Positions 17,947 to 27,697 of a stretch of 64,000 nucleotides of DNA are shown here, in pieces. This stretch comes from Helicobacter ganmani (GTDB lineage: Bacteria > Campylobacterota > Campylobacteria > Campylobacterales > Helicobacteraceae): the NCBI RefSeq assembly GCF_003364315.1, contig NZ_NXLS01000005.1, positions 56,316 to 120,315 on the forward strand, read 5' to 3'. The first letter of the stretch is position 1. Each line of letters starts with the position of its first letter. The position numbers and the translations under genes are program-made. A model generated the notes under the pieces. That model searched no databases, was not told where the DNA came from, and saw only the letters and a list, made by a program, of their open reading frames with translations.

Positions 17947-18630
17947 TTAGTTAGCCCTTCTTTTTTGTCCCAAGCTGTTTAAATAAGCAATCAATGCTAC
18001 AATTTGCTTAATTTCACCTCTTTCAAGTGCAGCTTTTATTTCTGGATCTTTCATATCCTCCGCTAGAATTTTTGCTTCTGCTAAAATCTCTGCTCTTGCC
18101 GCTTCTAAATCACCTAACTTAGGATTATTTTCTGTGTCATAAGGCATTGAGAAAACAACTTTTTGCGTATAAGCTTCCGCATAAGCAGTATCTACATCTA
18201 CATTTTTATTGTATAGATGTTTATATGCTGGCATAATAGAACCCGGAACTACCGCAGTTGGGTCTAACATATGTTCTTCATGCCAATCTGTGGTTCGGAC
18301 ATCACCTACACGATGTAAATCTGGTCCCGTTCTTTTAGAGCCCCACAAGAATGGTCTATCATAAGCATATTCACCACTTAGACTATAAGCACCATAACGA
18401 TCTGTTTCTGCCTTAAATGGGCGAATTAATTGAGAATGACATGCATTACAACTTTCGCTAATATAAACTTGACGCCCTGCTGTTTCCAAAAGCGTATAAG
18501 GTTTGAGATTCTCTGTCGGACGTGAAGCCTTAGCAAAATCTGGCAAAATCTCAACTAGTCCCGCAATTGAAAACACTAACAAAAAGACTACCGTAAAGAA
18601 AAACGGATTTTTTTCCAACCAATGAAACAT
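17947..18630 (-). CDS. ccoO: cbb3-type cytochrome c oxidase, monohaem subunit CcoO
   Basis: About 227 aa. One N-terminal anchor helix (about 11-30) and a single haem c site CNACH, with the conserved GRQVYISESC and GPDLHRVG segments. AAGGAGG fits the ATG at 18630 better than the in-frame GTG at 18633. It carries electrons from CcoP to the catalytic subunit. It follows ccoN by 12 nt. Confidence 0.95.
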   Translation of the reverse strand: MFHWLEKNPFFFTVVFLLVFSIAGLVEILPDFAKASRPTENLKPYTLLETAGRQVYISESCNACHSQLIRPFKAETDRYGAYSLSGEYAYDRPFLWGSKRTGPDLHRVGDVRTTDWHEEHMLDPTAVVPGSIMPAYKHLYNKNVDVDTAYAEAYTQKVVFSMPYDTENNPKLGDLEAARAEILAEAKILAEDMKDPEIKAALERGEIKQIVALIAYLNSLGQKRRAN

Positions 18631-18642
18631 CACAAGCCTCCT

Positions 18643-20109
18643 TTACGCTGCCATTGGAGTTGCATATTTAGGTTCACTCTCAAGCTCCCTACTAGCAACA
18701 ATGGTCATAATAATGTTATAAACAAAGATGATAAAGCCTAAGAAATACAATACTCCACCAATTGCCCTAATTGTATAATAAGGCATTAGCACAGTTACAG
18801 TATCAATAAATGAGTAAGCCAAACTTCCAAATTCATCCGTTGCTCTCCACATCATACCTTGTGTAATTCCTGCAATCCACATACTTGAGAAATAAAGAAT
18901 AATCGCAACAGTTTGTACCCAAAATTGAATATCCATTAGTTTTTTAGAATAAATTTCACGTTTGAATAATCTTGGAGTCATATGATAACAAGCCGCAATG
19001 ATTGTAAAAGCAACCCAACCCAACGCTGCATCATGCACGTGTCCAATAATCCAATCTGTAAAGTGTGCTAAAGCATTAACGGATTTAATAGATTGAATTG
19101 GTCCTTCCAAAGTAGTTAGCATATACCAAGTAGAAGCTAAAAGCAAAAATTTAATGAGCGGAGATTCTTTAAGTTGATGCCATTGCCCTTTCATAGTTAA
19201 TAGCATATTTACTGCTGTTCCCCAAGATGGCAAAATCAAAACAACTGAAAAAATTGAACCCATTGTTTGCATCCAATCTGGAACGGTAGAATAAATAAGG
19301 TGGTGGCTACCAGCCCAAATATAAACAAACATTAATCCCCAAAATGAAAATAAAGTTAATTTATAAGAGAAAATTGGTTGTCCTGATTCTTTAGGTAAGA
19401 AATAATAAATCACACCAATAATTCCTGAAGTGAAAACAAATGCAACCGCATTGTGCCCAAACCACCATTGCACCATTGCGTCATTTGTTCCTGCATATAA
19501 AGAAATAGAATGCCAAACAGACCCTACGCCAGCAACTAAATAAGTTGGAATAGAAAGGTTATTAAAAATATAAAGTGCAGAAATTGCTACAAATGTCGCA
19601 ATAAAATACCACAAAGTGATATAGATGGTTTGTTCGCGTCTAACACCCATTGAACCGAAGAGACTAACTCCCCATAACACCCATACGACAACAACTAACA
19701 AATCTAATGGCCACACAAGTTCAGAATATTCTTTTGACTGACTCATACCAGCAAACAAACTAACAACCGCTAGTGCCATTAGCACAATATAAACCCAAAA
19801 ATGCAAATGACCGACCACTTTTAAAAATGGATGCTCATTATAAGAAATTTTTAGGACTCTTTGCCCCAAATAATACCATGCTGTCCAAATACCACTCAAT
19901 GTAAATCCATAGATGATTCCATTTGTGTGTAAAGGGCGCAAGCGTCCGAATGTTCCGAACTCACCGGCTAAATAATTAAGGTCTGGAAACGCCATTTGAC
20001 AAGCTATCACAACACCCAACAACAATCCAACAATACCAAATGCGATCGTTGCAAAAAGAAATAATTTTGCAATGGAGTAATCATACTCTAACGCAGGATT
20101 TGATTGCAT
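18643..20109 (-). CDS. ccoN: cbb3-type cytochrome c oxidase, catalytic subunit CcoN
   Basis: About 488 aa with 12 or more membrane helices. The haem/CuB histidines are visible in TNGIIYGF (preceded by PLH), WWFGHNAVAFVFTSG, GSHHLIYS and HFTDWIIGHVHDAALGW. It reduces O2 with high affinity at the haem b3-CuB site. A longer TTG-started frame runs to 20160, but AAGGAG precedes the ATG at 20109, so that start is used. It is the first gene of the ccoNOQP string that continues to 15439. Confidence 0.96.
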   Translation of the reverse strand: MQSNPALEYDYSIAKLFLFATIAFGIVGLLLGVVIACQMAFPDLNYLAGEFGTFGRLRPLHTNGIIYGFTLSGIWTAWYYLGQRVLKISYNEHPFLKVVGHLHFWVYIVLMALAVVSLFAGMSQSKEYSELVWPLDLLVVVVWVLWGVSLFGSMGVRREQTIYITLWYFIATFVAISALYIFNNLSIPTYLVAGVGSVWHSISLYAGTNDAMVQWWFGHNAVAFVFTSGIIGVIYYFLPKESGQPIFSYKLTLFSFWGLMFVYIWAGSHHLIYSTVPDWMQTMGSIFSVVLILPSWGTAVNMLLTMKGQWHQLKESPLIKFLLLASTWYMLTTLEGPIQSIKSVNALAHFTDWIIGHVHDAALGWVAFTIIAACYHMTPRLFKREIYSKKLMDIQFWVQTVAIILYFSSMWIAGITQGMMWRATDEFGSLAYSFIDTVTVLMPYYTIRAIGGVLYFLGFIIFVYNIIMTIVASRELESEPKYATPMAA

Positions 20110-20141
20110 ATTTGCTCCTTCCTCTAAGATTTCCCTTACAT

Positions 20142-20149
20142 ATTTTATA
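20142..20149 (-). promoter_or_regulatory. Candidate -10 region of the ccoNOQP operon
   Basis: The minus strand reads TATAAAAT about 33 nt before the ccoN ATG. The rest of the 228-nt gap up to the kdsD stop is AT-rich and shows nothing else I can name. No FNR-type palindrome was seen. Confidence 0.38.
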
Positions 20150-20337
20150 GAGAATCCCAATATTTTATAAAATAAAGCATAATTACTAGCTTAAAATTTA
20201 CAACAAATAGCTAACGAAATAAAAGAAAGTGTTTAGATTCTTAAAATCTTAATATTTTTTAAATAAAACAAAATAGAATCACACCCTAAGGCATTTATTA
20301 ATTCGGTAATTTACCCACCCCTAATAGAGAATCGCCG

Positions 20338-21279
20338 CTAAACTCTACCGATTTCATAAAGTTGCACAATTCCCGCTAGACATTCGCCATCTTGGACAAT
20401 CAATTCTTTGATTTTATACTCTAGCATAAGAGATTCTGCCTCTGTTGCCATCGCATTACTTGAAATTGTTTTAGGATTTTTAGTCATAATCTCACAAGCA
20501 AACGCATTGAATTTTTCTGCACTCAAAGCCCTGCGCAAATCACCATCTGTGATGATACCCAATAATTTACTTTGTTCTACTACTAAACACATACCAAGCT
20601 TTTTAGAAGTCATCTCAGCAATTAATTCTTTAAAGGGCGTATTAGGCATAACAAGCGGTAAATTTTCACTCACCATAATATCTCTTACACGAGTGAGGAG
20701 TTTGCGCCCTAAGCTACCTCCTGGGTGAAACAATGCAAAATCTTCTGACTTAAAATTGCGCGCACGCATTAGAGCCACTGCAATCGCATCTCCCATTGCG
20801 AGTGTCGCCGTTGTTGAACTCGTAGGAGCAAGCTGCAAAGGACAAGCTTCCTGCTCAACACTAACATTCAAAAAATAATCACTTTCTTTTGCGAGCGTAG
20901 AATGCACTTTACCACTCATTGCAATTAATGGAATCTGACGCACTTTGATGGAGGGAATCAAGCGTAAAATTTCTTCACTTTCTCCAGAATTTGAAATCGC
21001 AAGCAAGGCGTCCTCACAAGTAAGCATACCTAAATCCCCGTGTAAAGCTTCAGCAGGGTGCATAAAAAAGCTAGGTGTTCCTGTGCTTGCAAGAGTTGCG
21101 GCAATCTTTGCCCCTATATGCCCAGACTTTCCCATACCACTGATTACTAAACGCCCCTTAAGATTCAAAATCTTAAGTATCACTGCATTAAAATCCTCAC
21201 CGACGAATGATTTTAATCCCAAAATCGCATTAGATTCCAAATCAAAAACCTCTTTCGCTATCTTTGTAAAATCTTGCAT
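20338..21279 (-). CDS. kdsD: D-arabinose 5-phosphate isomerase (KpsF/KdsD type)
   Basis: 313 aa: an N-terminal SIS domain (about 30-170, with VISGMGKSGHIGAKIAATLASTG and the LHPAEALHGDLGM-like block) and two C-terminal CBS motifs (about 200-313). It converts ribulose 5-phosphate to arabinose 5-phosphate, the first step of KDO synthesis for LPS. It ends 228 nt upstream of ccoN and follows the antiporter gene by 9 nt. Confidence 0.92.
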   Translation of the reverse strand: MQDFTKIAKEVFDLESNAILGLKSFVGEDFNAVILKILNLKGRLVISGMGKSGHIGAKIAATLASTGTPSFFMHPAEALHGDLGMLTCEDALLAISNSGESEEILRLIPSIKVRQIPLIAMSGKVHSTLAKESDYFLNVSVEQEACPLQLAPTSSTTATLAMGDAIAVALMRARNFKSEDFALFHPGGSLGRKLLTRVRDIMVSENLPLVMPNTPFKELIAEMTSKKLGMCLVVEQSKLLGIITDGDLRRALSAEKFNAFACEIMTKNPKTISSNAMATEAESLMLEYKIKELIVQDGECLAGIVQLYEIGRV

Positions 21280-21288
21280 TGCTATTCC

Positions 21289-22590
21289 TTACAACAAAAT
21301 TGCACCTATCGTTCCACCAATAATTAACGAAGTATTATAGGTTAAAAAAGTCGGCACACAAGTATCCCAAATATGATTGTGTTGCTTATCCGCGTTTAAT
21401 CCAGCTGTCGGTCCCAATGTGCTATCACTTGCAGGGCTTCCTGCATCGCCTAATGCTCCTGCGATTCCAACTAACAAAATAATTGCAGAAGAAGAAAAAC
21501 CAAGCTCCAATCCAAGAGGGCAGTAAATTGCCGCAATAATTGGAATCGTCCCAAAAGAAGTTCCAATTCCCATCGTGATTAACAATCCTACAAGCAACAT
21601 CATCAATGCCCCGCCAAATTTTCCTCCGGCAAGCGTAGCAACATAATTCACGAGTGATTGGATTGCTCCTGTCTCCTTTAAGATTGCACCAAATCCTGCA
21701 GCAACTAGCATTACAAATGCAATAAATGCCATCATTTTAAAGCCCTCTTCCATTACTTCGTCAATTTCTCCCCATTGGATTCCGCCAAGTAACACCATTA
21801 AGATGATTCCACACAACGCGCCTAGAGGCAATGAACCAGCCCAAAGTTGCACAACAAAAGCCACAATCGCCCCAAGCAACACCGCAAAATCCCTACGTTG
21901 CATTTTTGGACGCTCCAAAATCTCAAGGGATTCTTCACTCAAATAGGTATTTTGATATTCACGAGGCTTACGATAAAACACAAAAATAGCAAGCAACAAG
22001 CCAATCAGCATACTTAGCCCACCAATCCACATCACACTTGAAACATCACTTAAATCTATATTGACACCATTTTGATTCAATTGGTCGCGCAGAATTGTGT
22101 GAAAAATCAATCCAAATCCTACACTAAAGCTTACATAAGGAGCTTTCAAACCAAAAGTCAATGCGCAAGCGACTGCGCGTCTATCAATCTTTAAGCGATT
22201 CATTAATGGCAACAAAGGTGGAATTAAAATCGGTATAAAGGCAATATGCACTGGAATAAGATTTTGTGAAAAACACGCAAAAAAAGCGATAAAAAGACAA
22301 AACATTAACCGACGATTTTGCACAAAATTAGCGATATAATGAATCAGAATCAAAGTCAAATTCGTGCGCGCAATCGCACTTGCAAGTGCTCCAAGCAAGA
22401 CATAACTCAAGGCAGTTTCAAGATTTCCTGCCATACCAGAAATTAATAGATTGATACTTTTTTCTACACCGATTCCACCCAAAATTCCCGCTGTTAGCGC
22501 AGAAATCAAAATTGCCAAAAGCACATTCAGTCGCGCTAAACACAGCACACCCATAACCAAAATAGACACTACAACCGGATTTGTCAGCAT
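21289..22590 (-). CDS. Na+/H+ antiporter family (YuiF/HP0758-like) membrane protein
   Basis: 433 aa, about 11-12 membrane helices. The conserved GDAGSPASDSTLGPTAGLN near 380-400 and FIPILIPPLLPLMN near 120 are typical of the ion-transporter family that includes H. pylori HP0758. Members are annotated as Na+/H+ antiporters or short-chain permeases; the true substrate is not settled. It lies 9 nt before kdsD. Confidence 0.72.
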   Translation of the reverse strand: MLTNPVVVSILVMGVLCLARLNVLLAILISALTAGILGGIGVEKSINLLISGMAGNLETALSYVLLGALASAIARTNLTLILIHYIANFVQNRRLMFCLFIAFFACFSQNLIPVHIAFIPILIPPLLPLMNRLKIDRRAVACALTFGLKAPYVSFSVGFGLIFHTILRDQLNQNGVNIDLSDVSSVMWIGGLSMLIGLLLAIFVFYRKPREYQNTYLSEESLEILERPKMQRRDFAVLLGAIVAFVVQLWAGSLPLGALCGIILMVLLGGIQWGEIDEVMEEGFKMMAFIAFVMLVAAGFGAILKETGAIQSLVNYVATLAGGKFGGALMMLLVGLLITMGIGTSFGTIPIIAAIYCPLGLELGFSSSAIILLVGIAGALGDAGSPASDSTLGPTAGLNADKQHNHIWDTCVPTFLTYNTSLIIGGTIGAILL

Positions 22591-22669
22591 TTATCGCCTT
22601 TGAATTAGAGAATTAAGATGTATTTTACTTAATAAAAACTTAAAATTAATAGGAGTTTTCAAGATTAAC

Positions 22670-23827
22670 TTATGGAATCGCATATAAATTTGGATTAAAA
22701 AACACAAAATCCCCCAAATTTTTTTGCAAGTAATTTTTTACCACATCGCATTTAATCTTAAAAAGTAAAAAGATTCTTTCATCTTGTTTTGCTGAATTTT
22801 CCATAGATTCAAAGTTTCCCATTCCTTTTGCCAAAATTACATCGGCATTATGATAGATTTCCTTTGCTTCTGCGCTTGCTAAAGATTCTATGAAACCCGG
22901 ACTCATCACGCCACTATCCACAACTTTTGCAAGAGTAAAAATCGCAGAGTCTGTGTGCTTTAAATCTGACAAAGTAATATCATTAATAATCTCTGCCCCA
23001 CGCACAAAGTAAAAAATCTCTAAATGCGGATATAGCAAATTTAACGCAATAATCAAAATCTCATCAAACTCATTTTCACCCGCATTATCTCCTATCATCA
23101 CTAGATTTTTCGCAGACTTCAAGCGACACAAAAAACTTTCCAAATCAAAAGAAGCAAAAGGGACTTCAAGAATCCTTTGTGCTTGCTCTTCCAAATCAAA
23201 AGACATTTGCGCACCATAATCTAAAACATTTCCAAGCACACTAATGCGAATTGCAAACTCTAAAATTTTTGCAACGCTTGCTTGAGATTCTATTTTCTTG
23301 TGGAGAGATTCCAAAAAATATTGCTTATACAATCTTGCCTTTTGGATACTTGCCTCTTTTATCTTTCCATAAGGAGAAAAGCAATTTAAGCTTTTATGAA
23401 TTCTATCATACACAAGCACCGCCAACATTGTAGGTGGAATCTCAATATGATTTTGGGATTCTATATCAAAAGAGAAGGTATATTTTTGCTTGAAAAACTC
23501 CCGCATCAAGTCTTGTAATTTTGCCTTATCTTTGCACGTTAGATTTCTGTTTTCATTCTTTAAATTTTCCAAACTTAAATCTTGAAAATCCTCTAAAGTC
23601 TTGAATAAGTCTTTGACAACACTGCAAGTCATTTGCTCTATTTGCGCAGATTCTTTGGAATCCTTATGGAATTGCGCACAATAAATCTTCGCAGTAGATT
23701 GCGCTTGTTTGAGCAAACATTCTAGGCATTCGTAGGTTAAATTAATGAGAAAATCCTTGATTTTACGATTCTTTGGCTTTGGCTGAATCTTTTGTGGTTT
23801 GCTCTTCGCTCTCTTGTTCTTGGACAT
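22670..23827 (-). CDS. DUF89 (ARMT1-like) metal-dependent phosphatase family protein
   Basis: 385 aa. LVMIGDNAGENEFDEILI carries the DUF89 metal motif (GDNAGE), preceded by the N-terminal ECLECLL box. DILAKGMGNFES-like sequence (VILAKGMGNFES) near 335-346 is the second conserved block. Family members are damage-control phosphatases acting on sugar phosphates. The first 25 residues are lysine-rich and overlap the upstream gene by 65 bp, so the true start could be later, but no better start codon is seen. Confidence 0.75.
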   Translation of the reverse strand: MSKNKRAKSKPQKIQPKPKNRKIKDFLINLTYECLECLLKQAQSTAKIYCAQFHKDSKESAQIEQMTCSVVKDLFKTLEDFQDLSLENLKNENRNLTCKDKAKLQDLMREFFKQKYTFSFDIESQNHIEIPPTMLAVLVYDRIHKSLNCFSPYGKIKEASIQKARLYKQYFLESLHKKIESQASVAKILEFAIRISVLGNVLDYGAQMSFDLEEQAQRILEVPFASFDLESFLCRLKSAKNLVMIGDNAGENEFDEILIIALNLLYPHLEIFYFVRGAEIINDITLSDLKHTDSAIFTLAKVVDSGVMSPGFIESLASAEAKEIYHNADVILAKGMGNFESMENSAKQDERIFLLFKIKCDVVKNYLQKNLGDFVFFNPNLYAIP

Positions 23828-24317
23828 TTCCTTTTGCTTTTATATCAATTGCTTTACCCCACATCAAGCGATATTTGCGCTTAAGAAAGTCAATTTCTTC
23901 TTGTGCGGCGCGTAATTGCTCTCTAAGAATCGCAATCGTTTTCTTATCGTCTTCATAGACTTCTTGGGTGTTAAAAAGCGCGTCTTTAAGAAATTGATTT
24001 TCGTTTTTAACGCTTGAAATAGTTTCCTCTTTAGAACTTACAACCTTTTCGTGCAGACTTAGAATCGTGCCAATCGTTTTTTCCACAAACTCACTATCTA
24101 CGGCACTACTTACAGCATTTTCTCCTTGCACTATCACCGCACCACCACTTGTAATGCCGCTTTTAACTAATGCGTGTGTGCCACTTCCTGCATCAATGTA
24201 GAATTGCTCATTTTCTTGTTTGCTTTTTAATTCTCCCTTTGCCACCATTTCCAAAACTTTTTCTTTTTCTAATTGCGCAAGCTTTACAAACTCATCAATT
24301 ACAACCCAAGTTTCCAT
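23763..24317 (-). CDS. DUF3972-like protein with C-terminal coiled coil
   Basis: 184 aa. The N-terminal part (WVVIDEFVKLAQLEKEKVLEM) is a helix-turn-helix-like segment followed by a short domain, then a long coiled coil (about 95-155) and a charged low-complexity tail. It resembles the DUF3972 family of Campylobacterota; the function is unknown. Its 3' end overlaps the DUF89 gene by 65 bp. It follows purE by 8 nt. Confidence 0.6.
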   Translation of the reverse strand: METWVVIDEFVKLAQLEKEKVLEMVAKGELKSKQENEQFYIDAGSGTHALVKSGITSGGAVIVQGENAVSSAVDSEFVEKTIGTILSLHEKVVSSKEETISSVKNENQFLKDALFNTQEVYEDDKKTIAILREQLRAAQEEIDFLKRKYRLMWGKAIDIKAKGNVQEQESEEQTTKDSAKAKES

Positions 24318-24325
24318 TCTCTACC

Positions 24326-24820
24326 TTACAAAATCACTTCAATATCGCTAGAATCCAATTCCACATTTTTCGCTTTCATCACGCGGTCTTCTTTGAGTTT
24401 TCCGCCCAATTCCGCATCACTTAATGCCAAGATTTGCATCGCAAGATACGCACTATTGACTGCGCCAATTTTCCCTAAAGCCACAGTAGCAACAGGCATA
24501 CCAGAGGGCATTTGCACGGTAGAAAGCAAAGCGTCCAAACCTTCTAAAGCTCCACCTTTTAGAGGCACACCAATCACAGGTTTTGTCGTCTGTGATGCCA
24601 CCGCTCCTGCTAAATGTGCCGCCATACCCGCTGCAGCAATAAAAACTTTTGCGCCCTTTTGCTCTGCATTTTTGACATACTCTTTTGTGCGATTCGGGCT
24701 ACGATGTGCCGAACTAATAATGACTTCATACGCAACATCAAACTTTTCTAACACCTTGATACACGCGCTCATCACTTCGTAATCACTTTTACTTCCCATC
24801 AAAATTGCCACAAATTCCAT
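24326..24820 (-). CDS. purE: N5-carboxyaminoimidazole ribonucleotide mutase
   Basis: 164 aa with the PurE opening VAILMGSKSDYEVM (about 4-17), SAHRSP (41-46) containing the catalytic His, and IAAAGMAAHLAGAVAS. It interconverts N5-CAIR and CAIR in purine synthesis. The normal length and clear start (GGAG upstream) make this firm. Confidence 0.95.
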   Translation of the reverse strand: MEFVAILMGSKSDYEVMSACIKVLEKFDVAYEVIISSAHRSPNRTKEYVKNAEQKGAKVFIAAAGMAAHLAGAVASQTTKPVIGVPLKGGALEGLDALLSTVQMPSGMPVATVALGKIGAVNSAYLAMQILALSDAELGGKLKEDRVMKAKNVELDSSDIEVIL

Positions 24821-24832
24821 TTTTTCTCCTTT

Positions 24833-25021
24833 TTACAATACCGATAAGGACAAACCAAGCCCAATAAACAATCCACTCATTATCAAAGTAAATAAAAATA
24901 AATACAAAAACAAATAAATAAAAGTTGGCAACAACACAAGCCACCACGACCATTGAATCTTATCTGCAAGCTTTAACCCAATGAATAAAAGTTGCAAAAG
25001 CATTAAAAACCAACCAAGCAC
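24833..25021 (-). CDS. Small membrane protein with WSWWLVLLPT motif
   Basis: 62 aa, nearly all hydrophobic, with two helices. The stretch LKLADKIQWSWWLVLLPTFI resembles the LKLxGxIxWSWWWVxxPLW pattern of 'transmembrane Fragile-X-F' type small proteins found in phages and bacteria. Function unknown. It lies 12 nt upstream of purE and 2 nt after the CNNM/CorC gene. Confidence 0.55.
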   Translation of the reverse strand: MLGWFLMLLQLLFIGLKLADKIQWSWWLVLLPTFIYLFLYLFLFTLIMSGLFIGLGLSLSVL

Positions 25022-25023
25022 AT

Positions 25024-26352
25024 TTATTCCTCATTACTCAATTTAAAAGATTTTTTAGTGGCTTTTAAGCGCACGATTCTAGCTCCTTGTGTCGCTAAAA
25101 CTTCATAATCACAAAATTCATCGCTAATCACATCACCTACAACAGGCATTCGCTCCAAAAGATTAAAAACATAACCTCCAATCGTTACCTGCTCGGTGTC
25201 TTTTTCAAACTCAATCCCCAAAACATCTGCAACGCGCTCCAAATCCAACATACCATCAAAAGAGTAGGAATCTTCATCAATCTTGTGGTAATCATCATTT
25301 TTCTTGTCGTGTTCGTCGCTAATATCTCCGATGACTTCCTCTAAAATATCCTCCATTGTTAGCAAACCAGCCGTGCCTCCGTATTCATCTACAACAAGAG
25401 CGGTGTGGATTTGGCGACGATTCATCTGAATTAGAATATTTGAAATTGAAGCACTTTCTGGAACGATGATGATTTCTCTAATTAAACTTTCCAATTCTTT
25501 GGAGGGATTCTCACTCAACATCGTCTCAAGCAAGTCTCGTAAATGCACCATTCCGATGATATTATCCTTGCCCTCTTTGCAATAAGGATAACGCGTGTGC
25601 TTTGTAGAAGTTACGATTCTCATATTTTCCTCATAGGAATTATCATCATACAAACAAATCATATCTTTTCTAGGTGTCATAATCTCTTTTGCCATCGTAT
25701 CCGAAAAACTCACTGCATTTTGGATAATCTCATTTTCAATCGTATCTAAATAGCCACCTTTTAAGCTTTCTCCTACGATAATTTTAAGCTCCTCTTCGGA
25801 GTGCGCACTCTCCTCTCCCTCACTTGCGGGTTTAATGCCCATTTTGTGCAAAGAAAAAACCGCCAAATAGTCAAAAATACGAATCAGAGGAAAAAAGAGA
25901 ATCCAAAACATATGTAGAGGCTTCGCCACAAACAACACTGCCTTTTCAGATTTCGCAATTGCAACAGACTTTGGAATCAACTCTCCTGCTACAACATGCA
26001 AAAGCGTAATAAAGCTAAACGCAACAACAAAACTAACAGAATGTAGTAGAACAGGATTTTCACCTATGAAGTATTTAAAAGGCTTTTCAAGCAGACGCGC
26101 AATCGCAGGTTCGCCAACCCAACCTAGCCCCAAAGAGGAAAGCGTAATGCCAAGCTGTGTAGCAGAAAGATAAGAATCTAGCTTGCCTGTAATCTTAAGT
26201 GCTAATTTCGCACTCGGAACTTCTCTCCTACTTAATTCCTCTAAACGAGAACGGCGAATCTTGACGATTGCAAATTCAGAAAGCACAAAGAAACCATTCA
26301 ACATTACCAAAAAGAGTGCGAAAATAGCCAAAAGAAGCGACTCTGTTTCCAA
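25024..26352 (-). CDS. CNNM/CorC-type (TlyC-like) CBS-domain membrane protein
   Basis: 442 aa: an N-terminal DUF21/CNNM membrane domain (about 1-190), a CBS pair (about 210-340, with [13 protein letters not shown] and [24 protein letters not shown]) and a CorC_HlyC domain (about 355-435). Such proteins are linked to Mg2+/Co2+ efflux; the older name haemolysin TlyC is not supported by function. It starts with TTG, preceded by AAAGGA at good spacing. Confidence 0.85.
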   Translation of the reverse strand: METESLLLAIFALFLVMLNGFFVLSEFAIVKIRRSRLEELSRREVPSAKLALKITGKLDSYLSATQLGITLSSLGLGWVGEPAIARLLEKPFKYFIGENPVLLHSVSFVVAFSFITLLHVVAGELIPKSVAIAKSEKAVLFVAKPLHMFWILFFPLIRIFDYLAVFSLHKMGIKPASEGEESAHSEEELKIIVGESLKGGYLDTIENEIIQNAVSFSDTMAKEIMTPRKDMICLYDDNSYEENMRIVTSTKHTRYPYCKEGKDNIIGMVHLRDLLETMLSENPSKELESLIREIIIVPESASISNILIQMNRRQIHTALVVDEYGGTAGLLTMEDILEEVIGDISDEHDKKNDDYHKIDEDSYSFDGMLDLERVADVLGIEFEKDTEQVTIGGYVFNLLERMPVVGDVISDEFCDYEVLATQGARIVRLKATKKSFKLSNEE

Positions 26353-26731
26353 AAAATATCCTTTAAAAATAAAAAATTTTGTAATTTTAGCATATTTTCC
26401 TAATGGGTATTTAAAATTTTAGATTTTTGCTTTTAAATATGGAATCGCACAAAGACATAAAGCCAACCACCGCGTCATTACAAGGAATGAGCGGAGCAAG
26501 AGACAAAGCGCACATTGCGTAGTAGTTTGGTTTTGTCATTGCGAGATTCCATTTCCTCCGTCATTGCAAACACTAGTGTTGCAATCCATAATCAAGCATA
26601 CTTGCGCGATTCCATTGAAAAAATTATTATATGCAAAACTATAGATTGCCTCGACTTCTTACGAAGCCTCATAATGACAAGAGGGGCAGAATCCCATAAG
26701 AAGGCGGTAGTGAGTTGCTTACAAACTCCCC
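26353..26731. repeat. 379-nt gap carrying several copies of the dispersed palindromic repeat
   Basis: No credible gene here. From about 26471 to 26685 the sequence alternates GTCATTGCGA-type and GCAATCCATAAT-type units, the two being related as inverted ends. It includes a near-palindrome TTGCAAACACTAGTGTTGCA at 26564-26583 and a hairpin unit GACTTCTTACGAAGCC near 26653. The same units recur at 32.36, 33.66-33.76 and 36.52 kb. It resembles a decayed MITE-like or REP-like cluster. Confidence 0.6.
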
Positions 26732-27697
26732 CTACTCACTTTGCGATTCTAACTCTTGAATAAAAACTTCATCAATCCCGCGACTAAGACTCATTCCAAA
26801 AAGTAGAATCGCCCACGAGAGATAAACCCAAATAAACAAAAAAAGTAGAATACTAAAAGAACCATAAAGCGTTAAATAAGCTTTGTTATAAAACACATAA
26901 TAAACAAATCCCCATTTACAAATAGACCATAAAAGTGCGGTAATAAGGGAGCTTATCAAGGTATTTTTATTGCTAATCTTAGTATTTGCAGAAATTTTAA
27001 AAAGCATAAAAAACACCGCCCACACTACCAAATAAGGTATCAGCTGAAAAAGCCAAGCAATATAAGTGCTATAACCCAACTCTTGCAAATATGCATACGC
27101 TTTGGTGCTTAAATAAATAGAAAATAGAATCCCTAATGGAAAAAGCGTCATACAAGTCCAATATACAGAAATAGAATCCCAAAAACCGCGTGTGTGGGAG
27201 TGAAAAATTTTTCCTGCAATATCTTGATAGTTTTTAAAAAACAAAATAGAAGTAACAAAAGCGTAGATAAATCCCATTCCACCAAGCTTTGTGGAGTTTT
27301 GTAAAAAACTATCCATATAACTTAAAAAAACATCGGAATGCGTGGGGATAAAGTTTGTAATGATGAGATTTTTAAAACTTTCTAAATTTTCTCTAAACTC
27401 TGGCATTGCGGCAACAAGCGAAAACACAATCAAAAGCATAGGCAAAAGCGCAAAAATCGTGTAAAAACTAAGGCTTGAGGCATAATACAGCAAATCGCCT
27501 TTTAAAAACACATACAAATAGCGCACAAGCAACCAAATTTTCGCACAAATACTTTTGAATAAGCCAAAACTGCATAGCTTTCGTAATTCCAACAGCTTTA
27601 TAAAGAAATCCTTTGCATTGGATTTCACTTCTGATTTTGTTTCTTGGGATTCCAAGTCTTGCAAGGATTCTGACTTTTGAATGTTATTTGCTTTCAT
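26732..27697 (-). CDS. YihY/virulence factor BrkB family membrane protein
   Basis: 321 aa with six predicted membrane helices. The segment YASSLSFYTIFALLPMLLIVFSL (split by residues about 67-90) is the YihY signature, and FIWVYLSWAILLFG near the end is the usual last helix. It was once misnamed ribonuclease BN; the role is unknown. It overlaps bioB by one base (TAATG). Confidence 0.85.
   Translation of the reverse strand: MKANNIQKSESLQDLESQETKSEVKSNAKDFFIKLLELRKLCSFGLFKSICAKIWLLVRYLYVFLKGDLLYYASSLSFYTIFALLPMLLIVFSLVAAMPEFRENLESFKNLIITNFIPTHSDVFLSYMDSFLQNSTKLGGMGFIYAFVTSILFFKNYQDIAGKIFHSHTRGFWDSISVYWTCMTLFPLGILFSIYLSTKAYAYLQELGYSTYIAWLFQLIPYLVVWAVFFMLFKISANTKISNKNTLISSLITALLWSICKWGFVYYVFYNKAYLTLYGSFSILLFLFIWVYLSWAILLFGMSLSRGIDEVFIQELESQSE

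Noticed and set aside
26471..26685. Possible CRISPR array in the repeat cluster
   Set aside because: The units are inverted relative to one another, differ in length and lack uniform spacers. There are no cas genes.
26515..26763. Plus-strand open frame of 82 aa
   Set aside because: It lies in the dispersed-repeat gap, has no ribosome-binding site, and its sequence is made of the repeat units. It is not coding.
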